A stretch of DNA of 64,000 bases from an uncultured Bacteroides sp. (GTDB lineage: Bacteria > Bacteroidota > Bacteroidia > Bacteroidales > Bacteroidaceae). The DNA lies in NCBI GenBank assembly GCA_900546645.1, contig URDR01000004.1, positions 1-64,000 on the forward strand, read 5' to 3'. Shown piece after piece: positions 8,191 to 17,272 of the stretch (position 1 is its first letter; each line of letters starts with the position of its first letter). Position numbers and translations under genes: made by a program. The notes under the pieces were generated by a model that ran no database searches, was not told the DNA's origin, and was given only the letters and a program-made list of their open reading frames with translations.

Positions 8191-9633
8191 ATGAATATCA
8201 AGACAAAACTGACGTTGAATATCGGTGTGCTGGTAGCCATGATTGTGCTGCTGGTTTCACTCTCTATTGTCAACCTGCAAATTCTGACCGCTACCGAACC
8301 GACTAGCCCGGCAGCTGGTCCCGGTCTGCAACGGGCATTGGTATGGGTCTCCATCATCGGAGGTATCTGCATTGTCTGCGGCCTTTGGATGTTGAAACAG
8401 TTGCCGTCCTCCATCAACAAGCCCGTCAAAGAAATTACAGACGGTATCAAGGAAATTGCCAATCACAATTACGAACAGCGGTTGAACCTCGAAAGCAAGG
8501 AGTTTGAAGAGGTGTCCAAAAACTTCAATCGGATGGCTAAACGGCTGGCTGACTACCACTCTAGCACACTGGCTGAAATAAAGGCAGCCAAGAATTACAT
8601 GGAAACCATCATCAACAGCGTAAAGGAACCTATCATCGGACTTGACAATGCGATGACCATCCTTTTCATCAACGATGAAGCCCTCAGCATCCTCAACCTG
8701 CAACGGGAAGAGGTGTTATGGAAATCGGCTCAAGAGATAGCCCTGCGAAACGACCTCCTTCGCCGTCTGCTCCGGGGATTGCAGGATGCATTCGATGAAA
8801 AGAGCACCGCTAAAAACGAGCCGCTTAAAATCTATGCCGACAATAAGGAAAGCTATTTCCAAATGAAGTGTATGAAGACAGGCAGAGAAGGTACCTCGCA
8901 AAAGGAAGGATATGTGATTCTCTTAAAAAACATCACTGAGTTTAAAGAACTGGATTCCGCCAAGACCACCTTCATCTCTACCATCTCTCACGAACTAAAA
9001 ACACCGATTTCGGCCATTCTGATGAGCCTGCAACTGCTGGAAGACTGCCGAGTGGGCTCTCTGAATGAGGAACAAAAGGAACTGGCTCAAAGCATTCAGG
9101 ATAACAGCGACCGGTTGCTGAGTATCACCAGTGAATTACTCAACATGACCCAGGTGGAATCCGGTAAGTTACAACTGAAACCGCGCATCACCAAGCCTAT
9201 CGAATTGATTGAATATGCCATCAAGGCAAACCGGATACAGGCCGAGAAGTTCAACATTCAGATAGAAGTGCAATATCCGGAAGAGAAGATGGGCAAACTG
9301 TTTGTTGATAGTGAAAAGATAGCTTGGGTGCTGACGAACCTACTTTCCAACGCTATCCGGTATTCAGCAGAAAACGGGCGTATTATCATCGGTGCGCGGA
9401 AAACAAAGGACAACTGGATAGAAATGTTCGTACGTGATTTTGGAAAAGGCATCGATCCCCGTTATCACCAGAGCATCTTCGAACATTATTTCCGAGTTCC
9501 GGGCACCAAGGTACAGGGTAGTGGACTGGGACTATCCATTTCCAAGGACTTTGTCGAAGCGCATGGGGGCACTCTGACCATAGATAGTGAATTGGGGAAA
9601 GGCAGCTGCTTCACACTCCGGTTAAAGGCATAA
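8191..9633 (+). CDS. Membrane histidine kinase paired with the split KdpD
   Basis: The product is 480 residues. Two membrane helices (about 9-27 and 48-67) have only a short loop between them. HAMP follows at 70-120, PAS at about 125-240, HisKA with SHELKTP (phospho-accepting His267), and an HATPase domain with N (TNLLSNAIRYSAENG), G1 (DFGKGID) and G2 (GSGLGLSI) boxes. It probably receives information from the KdpD-like sensor and phosphorylates a response regulator. No intact regulator is in the operon; the NtrC-type gene upstream is a remnant, so this kinase may be orphaned or act on a distant partner. Confidence 0.92.
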   Translation: MNIKTKLTLNIGVLVAMIVLLVSLSIVNLQILTATEPTSPAAGPGLQRALVWVSIIGGICIVCGLWMLKQLPSSINKPVKEITDGIKEIANHNYEQRLNLESKEFEEVSKNFNRMAKRLADYHSSTLAEIKAAKNYMETIINSVKEPIIGLDNAMTILFINDEALSILNLQREEVLWKSAQEIALRNDLLRRLLRGLQDAFDEKSTAKNEPLKIYADNKESYFQMKCMKTGREGTSQKEGYVILLKNITEFKELDSAKTTFISTISHELKTPISAILMSLQLLEDCRVGSLNEEQKELAQSIQDNSDRLLSITSELLNMTQVESGKLQLKPRITKPIELIEYAIKANRIQAEKFNIQIEVQYPEEKMGKLFVDSEKIAWVLTNLLSNAIRYSAENGRIIIGARKTKDNWIEMFVRDFGKGIDPRYHQSIFEHYFRVPGTKVQGSGLGLSISKDFVEAHGGTLTIDSELGKGSCFTLRLKA

Positions 9634-9672
9634 AATCAAGATACAGAACGTGAAAGAATATTGCTGCTTACT

Positions 9673-9695
9673 GGCTGCGGCAATCAGCCGCAGCC
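9673..9695. terminator. Hairpin between convergent kinase and hsdR genes
   Basis: A 9-bp GC-rich stem, GGCTGCGGC (9673-9681) with GCCGCAGCC (9687-9695), has a 5-base loop and lies between the two convergent genes. No long T run follows on either strand. The hsdR stop codon touches its edge. Confidence 0.5.
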
Positions 9696-12600
9696 TTACG
9701 CCGTTGTCGAAATCACCCGATGAATGCGGATGACAAAATCTCTCAGACTGGCGAACTGCTCGCCAAATGTAGCCTGCCAGTTCATGCTCTTCAGCGGATA
9801 CTCAAGGAAGTTTTTCGTTTCGATATCCCCGTTGGTACACACATAGTCAAGGATATTCTTCAGATACCGTTCTTGTTCTGAAGTCAAGTCATACCCGTCG
9901 ACAAACTGCTTATAAATGCGGAGAGCCCGTTGCCGGTCTATTCCGTTGATTACCCGGATAAAGGCAGCGATGTTATTCCTGTAAGGCTGACCTTGAGCCA
10001 GTTCATCATACTCTTCGCGCGTACCCAGCTCTTCAAAGAAAATGCGTTCCAGCTCGGCAAAATCGGCAGACGTAAGCTGCTCCAGATTCTGGATTTTCTG
10101 CAGCGTAGCGTTCTGTATATTCCTTGCCAGATAGTCGGTTACCCGCTGCTTATACGAAGTCTGTATGATCACATCCTCTCCACTTTCCACCGACTCATAC
10201 GTATCTTCAATATCGATGATAAACTTCTGCTTCTTTCCCCCTTCCAGCAGTTTGACCAGCTCCCTCAGCTCGGTGCGTACCTGCTCCAGCGCATCCAGTG
10301 TTTCGTGCTCCCAGAACAGAGGAGACTGCACCTGTCTGATGGTATCCAGATGAACCGTTACGGCAGGCAGTGTGGCTTTCTTTTCCAGTGCCTGAGCGAT
10401 ATTCACCACCACTTGGCGGCATTGTCCTACGCGTACCGTGCCGTCTATGTGAGCCAGCATGATTTGAAGCATAATCACATCAAACTTCTTTGCAGCCTCG
10501 TTGTCGGCATCTTGCGGAATCAGCTTGCCTATCTCCTTCAGCTGAAGCACATCCACTTCCGAGAGACAGGTCCATTTCTCTTTCTGCCGGAAAGGTTCGA
10601 TGATGTTCAAGTACGGACGCGCCTCTTTTCGCTCCTTGCCGATGCGGTCTACCTGCCGGTGGAGCAACTGCTTGAGGTCGTCGTGCAGCTGTTTGTCGAA
10701 AGCAATGGCTTGATGGTCGGCATGCTGGAGTATGTAGGCAATGTCAAGACGCAGGCAGAACAGACGTTCTGTAAGCGACTGCACAGCCATAGACGTAATG
10801 CCGGTGACCGGCTTGGAAAAATAATCGAAATTGCCGCACCAGTCGAAGATATAGAAATGCTCCTTCTTCTTCCCCGGTCCGAATACATCGGGACAGAGGC
10901 GCGTACCCCTGCCAATCATCTGCTCAAACTTGATTTTCGATTTCACAATCTTGAAGAAAACCAAGTTAAGCACCTCGGGCACATCGATACCCGTATCGAG
11001 CATATCCACCGAAACTGCTATCTGGGGATACTTTTCCGGAGTTTTGAATTCACCTATCAGCCTGTCATGATGTTTCACCTGATTATCGATAAGCTGACAG
11101 TAGTCTGCTCCCCGCTCCGGATAAAGCGCATGAAACCGCTCTACGATGCGTTCGGCATGCAGATGATTGTAGGCAAAGAGGATGGTCTTGCCGATGTCTT
11201 CCCCGCTGTGAATCTTCAGTCCGTCGGTCATCAGTTCAGCCAGCACATGATCGATGGTATCATCGTTGATGAGATAGCGGAACAACTCGTTCCCCTGAAT
11301 GTCGCGGTGATATTCTTCGGTAGAAGGAATGCCCTTCTGCACCTTTTCATACGCCCATACCTTTTCCAGTTGCTGTTGCTGTTCGGGAGTCAGCTCATCA
11401 TAGCGGATGCCCCGGTTCATGAATTTCGAGGTGCAGTTTTTCACCTTGTAAGGAACCAGATACCCGTCTCTGACCGCCTCATCAAGGGTATATTCAAAGT
11501 TCGGTTCATCTTCCAGCTCCAGCAGTTTAAACGTATTACGGTCTATCTCATCGCGCGGAGTAGCCGTAAGTCCGATGAGCAGTGAGTCGAAATACTGGAA
11601 GATAGCCCCATACTTGCCGAAGACACTGCGGTGAGCCTCATCAATGATGATCAAGTCGAAATGTCCCACCGAGAACTGCAGTGGGATGGCATTGATGTAG
11701 TTAATCATCGTCTGATAGGTAGAGAAGATGAAACGCGCCGTCAGGTCGGGTTTGTCTTCCTCCGAAAGGCATGCCATCGACTCGCTGGGCAAGAGCCGTT
11801 CAAAATTTCCCCGAGCCTGGTTTACCAACTCCGTACGGTCGGCAAGAAACAATACTTTCTTTATCCAGTTATTGTTGCTCAGCAACTTGCAGAGCGAGAT
11901 GCTGACACGGGTCTTTCCCGTACCTGTGGCAAGTACCAGCAAGCCTCTGCGGTGATTGGCATTCAGCCATTCCACCAGACTCTTGATGGCGGTTTTCTGA
12001 TACGGGCGGTCGGTAATCGACTCATCGATGGTGAGGTCTTTTATTTTCGCCCGTCCCCGTTTCTGAATCAGGTATTCCAAGTCGTCGTGGCTGTGAAATG
12101 AAATGACTTCACGGTCGGGGTATCCCATTCCGTCGATAACCATGGTGCTGTAGCCGTTGGTATAATAAATTACCGGACGTACACCGTATTGACGCTCCAG
12201 ACAGTCGGCATATAAGAGGGCTTGCTTGCGCCCCTCTGCCTTGCTGTGGAGGGTGCTTTTGGCTTCAATTACTGCCAGCGGCAGACCTCCTTTGCTGAAC
12301 AACACATAATCGCAATAGCCCGTTCCCGAATCGGTAGGCATACCTGTTACCTTGATTTCGATGCCTGCCTTTCCTCCCTGAGCCACCCCTTTGCCGGTCA
12401 TCACTTCCCATCCGGCTTCATTGAGCATATAGTCGATGAGGCACCGGCGGGTAATAGCTTCACTGGCAAGCGATTCCTTGGGTCGGTCAGCGGGTGCTAC
12501 AGGATGCTCGATAGCCTCTTGCGGTACGCTTTTCACCACATCGGGCGCAACGCCGGGTTCGTCTCCGGCAGTGATGTGCAAGCCGGGGAAGACATCCGGA

Positions 12601-13037
12601 ATCAAGGTAGCATCGAAGGCTGAGATGCGCTGGATGGCACGCCAGCGGTAGAGAAAGCCGCTTACCACATAATAGAGCGAACGCAGGCAGACGAAGGCAT
12701 TGTTTCGCAGTACGCACTGTTCACCGGCATGTGAGGCGAAGTTGCCAATTTTCTTTACTGTATAGATGTCTTTTTCAAACTGCCAGTCATCGTCAATGAA
12801 TGCATCGATTTCCGGACGTTTCAGCATGGCGTTTAAGGTTTCATGCGGGTCGAGTGTCACGTTTGCCATGGTGAGATGGTTTTTTACGAGCCATTCCAAG
12901 GCTTTGCGTGCATTGTTGGCGCTTTCTTCGGGGAAAGCCTTCTGAAAGATTTCCGCCTTGTCGCAGTAAGCATGCAGTTGGCTGAAACTGGGAATTTCCT
13001 CAGTCAGCGGTTTGATATAGTCGAAGTTTTTCATCAT
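9696..13037 (-). CDS. hsdR: Type I restriction enzyme, R (motor/nuclease) subunit
   Basis: The product is 1113 residues. An N-terminal helical DUF4145-like region precedes the HSDR_N nuclease with E258-x-K260 (AVIEAKS). The helicase motor follows with Walker A ATGTGKT (370-376), DEAHRS (466-471) and TATPR (491-495), then a helicase C domain ending in an EcoEI-R-like C-terminal region. It cleaves unmodified DNA after translocation, in complex with HsdM and HsdS. It is last in the minus-strand operon, 180 bases after the small Cys-rich gene. The antisense frame at 9930-11585 is a shadow. All motifs are intact. Confidence 0.95.
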   Translation of the reverse strand: MMKNFDYIKPLTEEIPSFSQLHAYCDKAEIFQKAFPEESANNARKALEWLVKNHLTMANVTLDPHETLNAMLKRPEIDAFIDDDWQFEKDIYTVKKIGNFASHAGEQCVLRNNAFVCLRSLYYVVSGFLYRWRAIQRISAFDATLIPDVFPGLHITAGDEPGVAPDVVKSVPQEAIEHPVAPADRPKESLASEAITRRCLIDYMLNEAGWEVMTGKGVAQGGKAGIEIKVTGMPTDSGTGYCDYVLFSKGGLPLAVIEAKSTLHSKAEGRKQALLYADCLERQYGVRPVIYYTNGYSTMVIDGMGYPDREVISFHSHDDLEYLIQKRGRAKIKDLTIDESITDRPYQKTAIKSLVEWLNANHRRGLLVLATGTGKTRVSISLCKLLSNNNWIKKVLFLADRTELVNQARGNFERLLPSESMACLSEEDKPDLTARFIFSTYQTMINYINAIPLQFSVGHFDLIIIDEAHRSVFGKYGAIFQYFDSLLIGLTATPRDEIDRNTFKLLELEDEPNFEYTLDEAVRDGYLVPYKVKNCTSKFMNRGIRYDELTPEQQQQLEKVWAYEKVQKGIPSTEEYHRDIQGNELFRYLINDDTIDHVLAELMTDGLKIHSGEDIGKTILFAYNHLHAERIVERFHALYPERGADYCQLIDNQVKHHDRLIGEFKTPEKYPQIAVSVDMLDTGIDVPEVLNLVFFKIVKSKIKFEQMIGRGTRLCPDVFGPGKKKEHFYIFDWCGNFDYFSKPVTGITSMAVQSLTERLFCLRLDIAYILQHADHQAIAFDKQLHDDLKQLLHRQVDRIGKERKEARPYLNIIEPFRQKEKWTCLSEVDVLQLKEIGKLIPQDADNEAAKKFDVIMLQIMLAHIDGTVRVGQCRQVVVNIAQALEKKATLPAVTVHLDTIRQVQSPLFWEHETLDALEQVRTELRELVKLLEGGKKQKFIIDIEDTYESVESGEDVIIQTSYKQRVTDYLARNIQNATLQKIQNLEQLTSADFAELERIFFEELGTREEYDELAQGQPYRNNIAAFIRVINGIDRQRALRIYKQFVDGYDLTSEQERYLKNILDYVCTNGDIETKNFLEYPLKSMNWQATFGEQFASLRDFVIRIHRVISTTA

Positions 13038-13101
13038 TCATGTAAAGGGTTTATGGAAGTTCTTCCTATGGCTTGCAGTTGTCGTAGTAAAGTCCCGTTC
13101 A

Positions 13102-13188
13102 GTTTCTTACGGAGAAACCGGAGTTTTTCCACCGAGAAACCGGAGTTTCTTCACGGGAAAACCGGAGTTTTCTCACGGGAAACTGAGA
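13102..13188. repeat. Four abutting degenerate 21-22 bp repeats
   Basis: Units start at 13102, 13123, 13145 and 13167, each of the form GTTTCTTCACGGGAAAACCGGA with changes. Each unit is an imperfect palindrome (GTTTC...GAAAC). They fill the leader between the Cys-rich gene and hsdR. There are no spacers, so this is not CRISPR. They could be protein binding sites, an RNA structure before hsdR, or a simple intergenic repeat. Confidence 0.7.
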
Positions 13189-13216
13189 CGGCTGTAAGGG
13201 TGGGATGCGTGCATGG

Positions 13217-13645
13217 TTACCAGCGTGGAGTTTCTTCGTAGTTATCAAAAGTCACCTCGGTGCATACGCCCAGTTGGTGAAGTGTTTCTTTAATATCGTT
13301 TTGTTCTTCGGGCGAGAGAACCACGGCTCCTTTTCTCTGTTTGAAGTAGACGTTTCGTCCCAGCAGGGCAGTCCGTATATTCATGAACTTCTGATATTGT
13401 TCCATCGAGAGCTGTTTCTTGAATCCGGTAAATCCGCGTGCAAAGGTAACCGGCTGGCTGTTTCTGTAATACGGGCACGATGCTTCTTTTGTGCATCGGG
13501 TGGGGTTAATGAGTCGCATGAAGTTTTCTTTATCCACCAGCAGGCGGTAGGCCAACTGATGGAGGCATGTGTCTGCCTGTTTGCAGTTGTGATGTATGCA
13601 GACAGCGTAATTGTTTGGTAAGGTTGTTTCAAATATTTTCTGCAT
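13217..13645 (-). CDS. Cys-rich small protein, DUF6078-like, inside the type I RM operon
   Basis: The product is 142 residues, rich in Cys and His near the N-terminus (CIHHNCKQADTCLHQLAYR, then PTRCTKEASCPYYR), which suggests a metal site. It resembles a Bacteroides-restricted family I associate with DUF6078, found beside mobile or defence genes; that name is from memory. The C-terminal part (GVCTEVTFDNYEETPRW) is soluble. It starts 15 bases past the hsdS stop, so it is co-transcribed. Function unknown; a restriction-control role is only inference. Confidence 0.7.
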   Translation of the reverse strand: MQKIFETTLPNNYAVCIHHNCKQADTCLHQLAYRLLVDKENFMRLINPTRCTKEASCPYYRNSQPVTFARGFTGFKKQLSMEQYQKFMNIRTALLGRNVYFKQRKGAVVLSPEEQNDIKETLHQLGVCTEVTFDNYEETPRW

Positions 13646-13660
13646 AGTGGTAAGTATGTA

Positions 13661-14776
13661 TTAGTCGAACCAGTACTGCATCCGTGAGGCGAGTAAGGTT
13701 TCGAGGTCTTTAATGGTTTCACTGACTTGCTGCTTCTGCCGCTCGATGGCTTCGATGCGGGCGGCAAATTGTTGCTGGCTTTCTATTGGTGGAATTGGGA
13801 CTTTTAATTCTCGTAAGACAAATAATTTTAACTCAGAAAAAGTTGCACCTCCCATTGACTTATAAGTATGTTTTAAAAGTATATTCATGATCTTTTGGAG
13901 ACATTCGCTTTTAAATACATCTTGATTAACATGTACCCATAATACACGTCCATCTTTAAAATATAGAGGCTCCTCTGTATTTACTATCCATGCAATACCT
14001 TCGCTATTTATAGACGGAATGAGTAAATCTCCATATTTTGGCACACCTGTAATAGCTTTAAGTCGCTCGTAGTGCTCTTTAGTAATGAATAGAGAGTATT
14101 CCATTTTTTCACCACGAGTTAGTCTATTTAGTGCTGTTAGTTCTGTTCCTCTGATAAACGGAACTCCAGAATCAACAACTTCTTCAATAAATACACGTTT
14201 AGCTGAAGTTACTTCGCATATATCTCCCAACTTTTTCACTTCCCATCCCTTTTCATTCTCCACGGGGTCACCAAACATCTCATAGAAGATGCTTTGAGCT
14301 AATTGGTCATAGTCTTTCAGTTGCTGCTTCTTCAGCTGAATCAACTCGTTTATCTTGTCGAGTTCGGCAACGATGGCGAGCTGGGTGGGCTTAGGAGGAA
14401 GAGGCATTTCTATTTTAAGTAAATCTACTTTTGTTAAACTTGGAATAGTAACAGCCTTATTATGACGATTAAAATCATAATTTAGACAGAAATAGTATAG
14501 GTATTTGGATGCTAATAAATTTTGATTGCTATTAAGCCCAAATGCGGTATCAACGTTCCAAAATTTGCTCTCTACAAATATAGGTTTATTAATATTTCCT
14601 TTTCTTCCAATAATTGTGCAATTCTCTGGACATAACCAATCATTAGCATATCCCATTATGCCACCACTTCCATATATGGGATATGTTCCATCTATAGATT
14701 CTACTGCTTTTTGGTTTTTCCCATTTATTATTGTTAGTACATCGGCCCATTTCTTATATTCCCAATCCTTTCTCAT
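13661..14776 (-). CDS. hsdS: Type I restriction-modification specificity subunit
   Basis: The product is 371 residues with two target-recognition domains (about 5-120 and 180-320). Each is followed by a coiled coil (PPKPTQLAIVAELDKINELI at about 130, and PPIESQQQFAARIEAIERQ near the end), the classic HsdS plan. It sets the methylation and cleavage site. It is slightly short for the family but not broken. The AT-rich recognition domains contrast with the flanking conserved helices, as expected for domain exchange. Only one hsdS copy is seen and no recombinase flanks it. Confidence 0.92.
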   Translation of the reverse strand: MRKDWEYKKWADVLTIINGKNQKAVESIDGTYPIYGSGGIMGYANDWLCPENCTIIGRKGNINKPIFVESKFWNVDTAFGLNSNQNLLASKYLYYFCLNYDFNRHNKAVTIPSLTKVDLLKIEMPLPPKPTQLAIVAELDKINELIQLKKQQLKDYDQLAQSIFYEMFGDPVENEKGWEVKKLGDICEVTSAKRVFIEEVVDSGVPFIRGTELTALNRLTRGEKMEYSLFITKEHYERLKAITGVPKYGDLLIPSINSEGIAWIVNTEEPLYFKDGRVLWVHVNQDVFKSECLQKIMNILLKHTYKSMGGATFSELKLFVLRELKVPIPPIESQQQFAARIEAIERQKQQVSETIKDLETLLASRMQYWFD

Positions 14777-14880
14777 ACCTTTCCCTCCATCTTTAATTCG
14801 TGTTGTAGTTTAAACAATTCCTTTGTATTCCATTCTCGTAAAATACATACATCTATTCTTCGTTTTTCACATAGCTATCC

Positions 14881-15378
14881 TTATTCCGGCTTATTATCAG
14901 TAAGAAGGGATGCTGTTTCCTGAAAATCTTGAGTTATTTCATCCAGTTTTGGATTCTGATTATCTACAATAATACAAATAAACAATTCTTCTTCTTCAAT
15001 CTTGACATGAGCTTTACAAATGGTAAAGCGCTCATGAGAGTATTTATCGAACCAAGTCAGAAAAAGCCTGTTTCTTATTTCTTCCCTGCCATCACTTGTA
15101 TCACATAGATAAAGCATTACCTCGCAATTAGAACGAAAGAACTCATTAATTATAGCCAAAATGGTAGCTTCCACCTTGGGGTCGTGACTACTTTTTGTTT
15201 CTTCAATCTTCCTTATGATAAGCTGATACGTAGAGCATCCTCCCAATACAATATCCTCTTTGCTGAAACTTATACTATAATGGATACCCAAATCTGTTTG
15301 AAAAACGAAGCTATCTTCTTGCAATATTAAATTATAAGGAGAATTATGCAAGATGTGATTAAGAGAAAATTTAATCAT
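14881..15378 (-). CDS. Hypothetical protein (DUF6169-like) between hsdM and hsdS
   Basis: The product is 165 residues, soluble and acidic at the C-terminus. Motifs such as GCSTYQLIIRKIEE and CEVMLYLCDTSDGREEIRNR resemble a Bacteroides-restricted family I associate with DUF6169; the name is from memory. Its ATG overlaps the TGA of the 45-residue gene before it (15375-15378), so the two are translated together. Codon use is AT-rich like the variable parts of hsdS. Function unknown. Confidence 0.7.
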   Translation of the reverse strand: MIKFSLNHILHNSPYNLILQEDSFVFQTDLGIHYSISFSKEDIVLGGCSTYQLIIRKIEETKSSHDPKVEATILAIINEFFRSNCEVMLYLCDTSDGREEIRNRLFLTWFDKYSHERFTICKAHVKIEEEELFICIIVDNQNPKLDEITQDFQETASLLTDNKPE

Positions 15379-15512
15379 AACACAACGACTTTGCCTTTAA
15401 TACCTTCCTCTTTCCACTCCTTTGCCGTTTTTTTACGTATTCTTTCTTTATGCTCCAAAGCTTTTTTAATAGCCTTAAGAACTTCCTCCTTGGTTTTCTT
15501 CTTATTTTCCAT
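15375..15512 (-). CDS. Small Lys-rich protein coupled to the DUF6169-like gene
   Basis: The product is 45 residues beginning MENKKKTKEEVLKAIKK and continuing with a highly charged, probably helical Lys/Glu-rich sequence ending GKVVVL. It has a purine-rich leader. The stop shares an ATGA overlap with the next gene, typical of translational coupling. A promoter box lies 31-38 bases upstream. The pair's layout (small basic protein then larger acidic protein) recalls toxin-antitoxin or inhibitor pairs, but no known motif is seen. Confidence 0.6.
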   Translation of the reverse strand: MENKKKTKEEVLKAIKKALEHKERIRKKTAKEWKEEGIKGKVVVL

Positions 15513-15542
15513 ACTATCCTCCCATAAATTAGATTGTTACAA

Positions 15543-15550
15543 CAAATATA
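15543..15550 (-). promoter_or_regulatory. -7 box of the hsdM-hsdS accessory pair
   Basis: On the minus strand TATATTTG (complement of 15543-15550) has a TTGG about 19 bases upstream. It would start transcription about 25 bases before the 45-residue gene. This gives the inserted pair its own promoter inside the RM operon. Confidence 0.6.
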
Positions 15551-15559
15551 GTGAAAGGT

Positions 15560-15606
15560 GAGCGCAGTGCCAAGCCAAAAGCTTGCTTTTGAGCGAAAGC
15601 ACTGCC
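15560..15606. repeat. Nested repeat and hairpin after hsdM
   Basis: A 7-bp hairpin CAAAAGC-TT-GCTTTTG (15576-15591) lies between two partial direct repeats, GAGCGCAGTGCC (15560-15571) and GAGCGAAAGCACTGCC (15591-15606). It sits between two -7 boxes. It may be an operator or a short intergenic repeat. Confidence 0.45.
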
Positions 15607-15626
15607 GAACCGCATTCTATCTTATC

Positions 15627-15634
15627 CAAATATA
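15627..15634 (-). promoter_or_regulatory. Second -7 box downstream of hsdM
   Basis: A second minus-strand TATATTTG, in the same local context CACTATATTTG as the one at 15543, lies just past the hsdM stop. No good -33 was confirmed. It may be a duplicated promoter for the accessory pair and hsdS. Confidence 0.45.
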
Positions 15635-15696
15635 GTGACATCTGATGAAAATCACAAATCACACATCGTTATATAATACGGTTTCCTGCACTCCTT

Positions 15697-17217
15697 TCAT
15701 TCTTTCTCCTCCAGCATCTTATACAGTTCGCTATACCCCTTCAAGTATTGGCTTTCCGTTTGCTCCAATCGGGTCAGAATATCAGTTACCGGTTCATATT
15801 CCACCTTTTCACGTTCCACCTCCTTGTATTTATTGATGGAAAGGTCGTAGTCATTCTTCCGGATTTCCTCTACCGGAACAAGGAAGCTCTGCTCCTTGCG
15901 GCTCCGTCTGGATTCAGCCTCCAGGTGACGGAAGCGAGCCACCACATCGGGAATATCATTGTCGCTGATGGGCGAACGCTTGTCATCCAATGAATAGCCG
16001 TCGGCTTTCATATCGTAGAACCATACCTTGTCTGTGCCGCCACTGTTGGTCTTGGTGAATACCAATACAGCAGTCGACACACCGGCATAGGGCTTGAACA
16101 CACCGCTCGGCATGGAAATCACCGCACGCAGCTGCTGATGGTCTACAATTTCCTTGCGGATAGCCAAGTGGGCTTTGCTGGAGCCGAAGAGTACGCCGTC
16201 GGGTACAATGCTGGCACAACGACCCCCGATTTCCAATGAGCGTACAAATTGGGCAAGGAAGAGCAGCTCGGTCTTGCTGGTGTTGGCATACGCCAGGATT
16301 TTCTTGTTCACATTTCCCTTGTCTAAGCTTCCGGCAAAGGGCGGATTAGCCATGATGAGGCTGTAACACCGTTCGTCGTCGTTCTGCTCAGAGAGCGAGT
16401 CACGCCAAGCCAGTTCGGGAGCGGTGATGTCATGCAGCAGCAAGTTCATCGCCCCGATGCGCAGCATGGTCTGGTCGGTATCATACCCGTTGATCATGCT
16501 GGTTTTGATATGCTGAATTTCTTTCGCTGCATATTGTGCCATCTCTCCCTGTTCTTTGATATACTTCACGGCTTCCACCAGAAAGCCTGCCGACCCCATG
16601 GCAGGGTCGCAGATGTAATCCTGAGCCTTGGGTTCCATCATCTCTACAATCATGCGGATGATATGACGGGGCGTACGAAACTGTCCGTTGGTGCCCGAGG
16701 CAGCCATCTTGCCCAAAATATACTCATATACATCGCCCATGGCATCGCGGTTGTTCATATCGAGGGCATTGACTCCTTCTACCACTTTCACCAAGGTACG
16801 TGCGTTTGGGATGAGGAAAATGGCAGATTTCATGTAGCGGCTGTAGGCACTTTCTTCTCCGGTTCCGATGTGTTTGATAAACTCGAATACACTCTGCCGT
16901 ACCAGCTTGAACATGTTGTCGGCTCCCAGGTTTTTGAATACATGCCAGCGCAGGTTCTCATAAGGCACTCCCTGCTTTTCTTCTTCGCTCACTGCATCGG
17001 GGTTCACCCATCGTTCTCCTTTCAGGAAGGTGGGGTTTAAGAGTGTGCCTCCCCAGAGCTCGGCATTTTGTTCTTCCTGCAGCTGCTTGTCGTCGAGCAT
17101 TTTCATGAAGAAGATATACGTCATCTGCTCAAGTACGGTAATGGGGTTGGTGATGCCTGCCACGAAGAAGGTATCCCAAATCTGGTCTATCTGATTTTTA
17201 ATTTCGCCTGTAATCAT
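15697..17217 (-). CDS. hsdM: Type I restriction-modification DNA methyltransferase subunit
   Basis: The product is 506 residues starting MITGEIKNQI, after an N-terminal HsdM bundle. The AdoMet site DPAMGSAG (204-211) and the catalytic NPPF (291-294) mark an N6-adenine methyltransferase. It modifies the site chosen by HsdS and is part of the restriction complex. I choose the ATG at 17215-17217 because the upstream frame to 17370 crosses the likely promoter and lacks family similarity. It is first in the operon. Confidence 0.95.
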   Translation of the reverse strand: MITGEIKNQIDQIWDTFFVAGITNPITVLEQMTYIFFMKMLDDKQLQEEQNAELWGGTLLNPTFLKGERWVNPDAVSEEEKQGVPYENLRWHVFKNLGADNMFKLVRQSVFEFIKHIGTGEESAYSRYMKSAIFLIPNARTLVKVVEGVNALDMNNRDAMGDVYEYILGKMAASGTNGQFRTPRHIIRMIVEMMEPKAQDYICDPAMGSAGFLVEAVKYIKEQGEMAQYAAKEIQHIKTSMINGYDTDQTMLRIGAMNLLLHDITAPELAWRDSLSEQNDDERCYSLIMANPPFAGSLDKGNVNKKILAYANTSKTELLFLAQFVRSLEIGGRCASIVPDGVLFGSSKAHLAIRKEIVDHQQLRAVISMPSGVFKPYAGVSTAVLVFTKTNSGGTDKVWFYDMKADGYSLDDKRSPISDNDIPDVVARFRHLEAESRRSRKEQSFLVPVEEIRKNDYDLSINKYKEVEREKVEYEPVTDILTRLEQTESQYLKGYSELYKMLEEKE

Positions 17218-17272
17218 TGGTTTCTGTTTCTTGTTTGGGGACTGTATGCCCCAGTTCTGAATGTTGTTATGG

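Noticed and set aside
9930..11585. 551-codon plus-strand open frame opposite hsdR
   Set aside because: It mirrors the hsdR coding frame, has no family features and is explained by codon structure of the real gene.
13102..13188. CRISPR array
   Set aside because: Repeats touch each other without spacers, are degenerate, and no cas genes are near.
14881..15512. Firm toxin-antitoxin call for the gene pair in the hsd operon
   Set aside because: The layout fits, but neither protein shows a known toxin or antitoxin motif.
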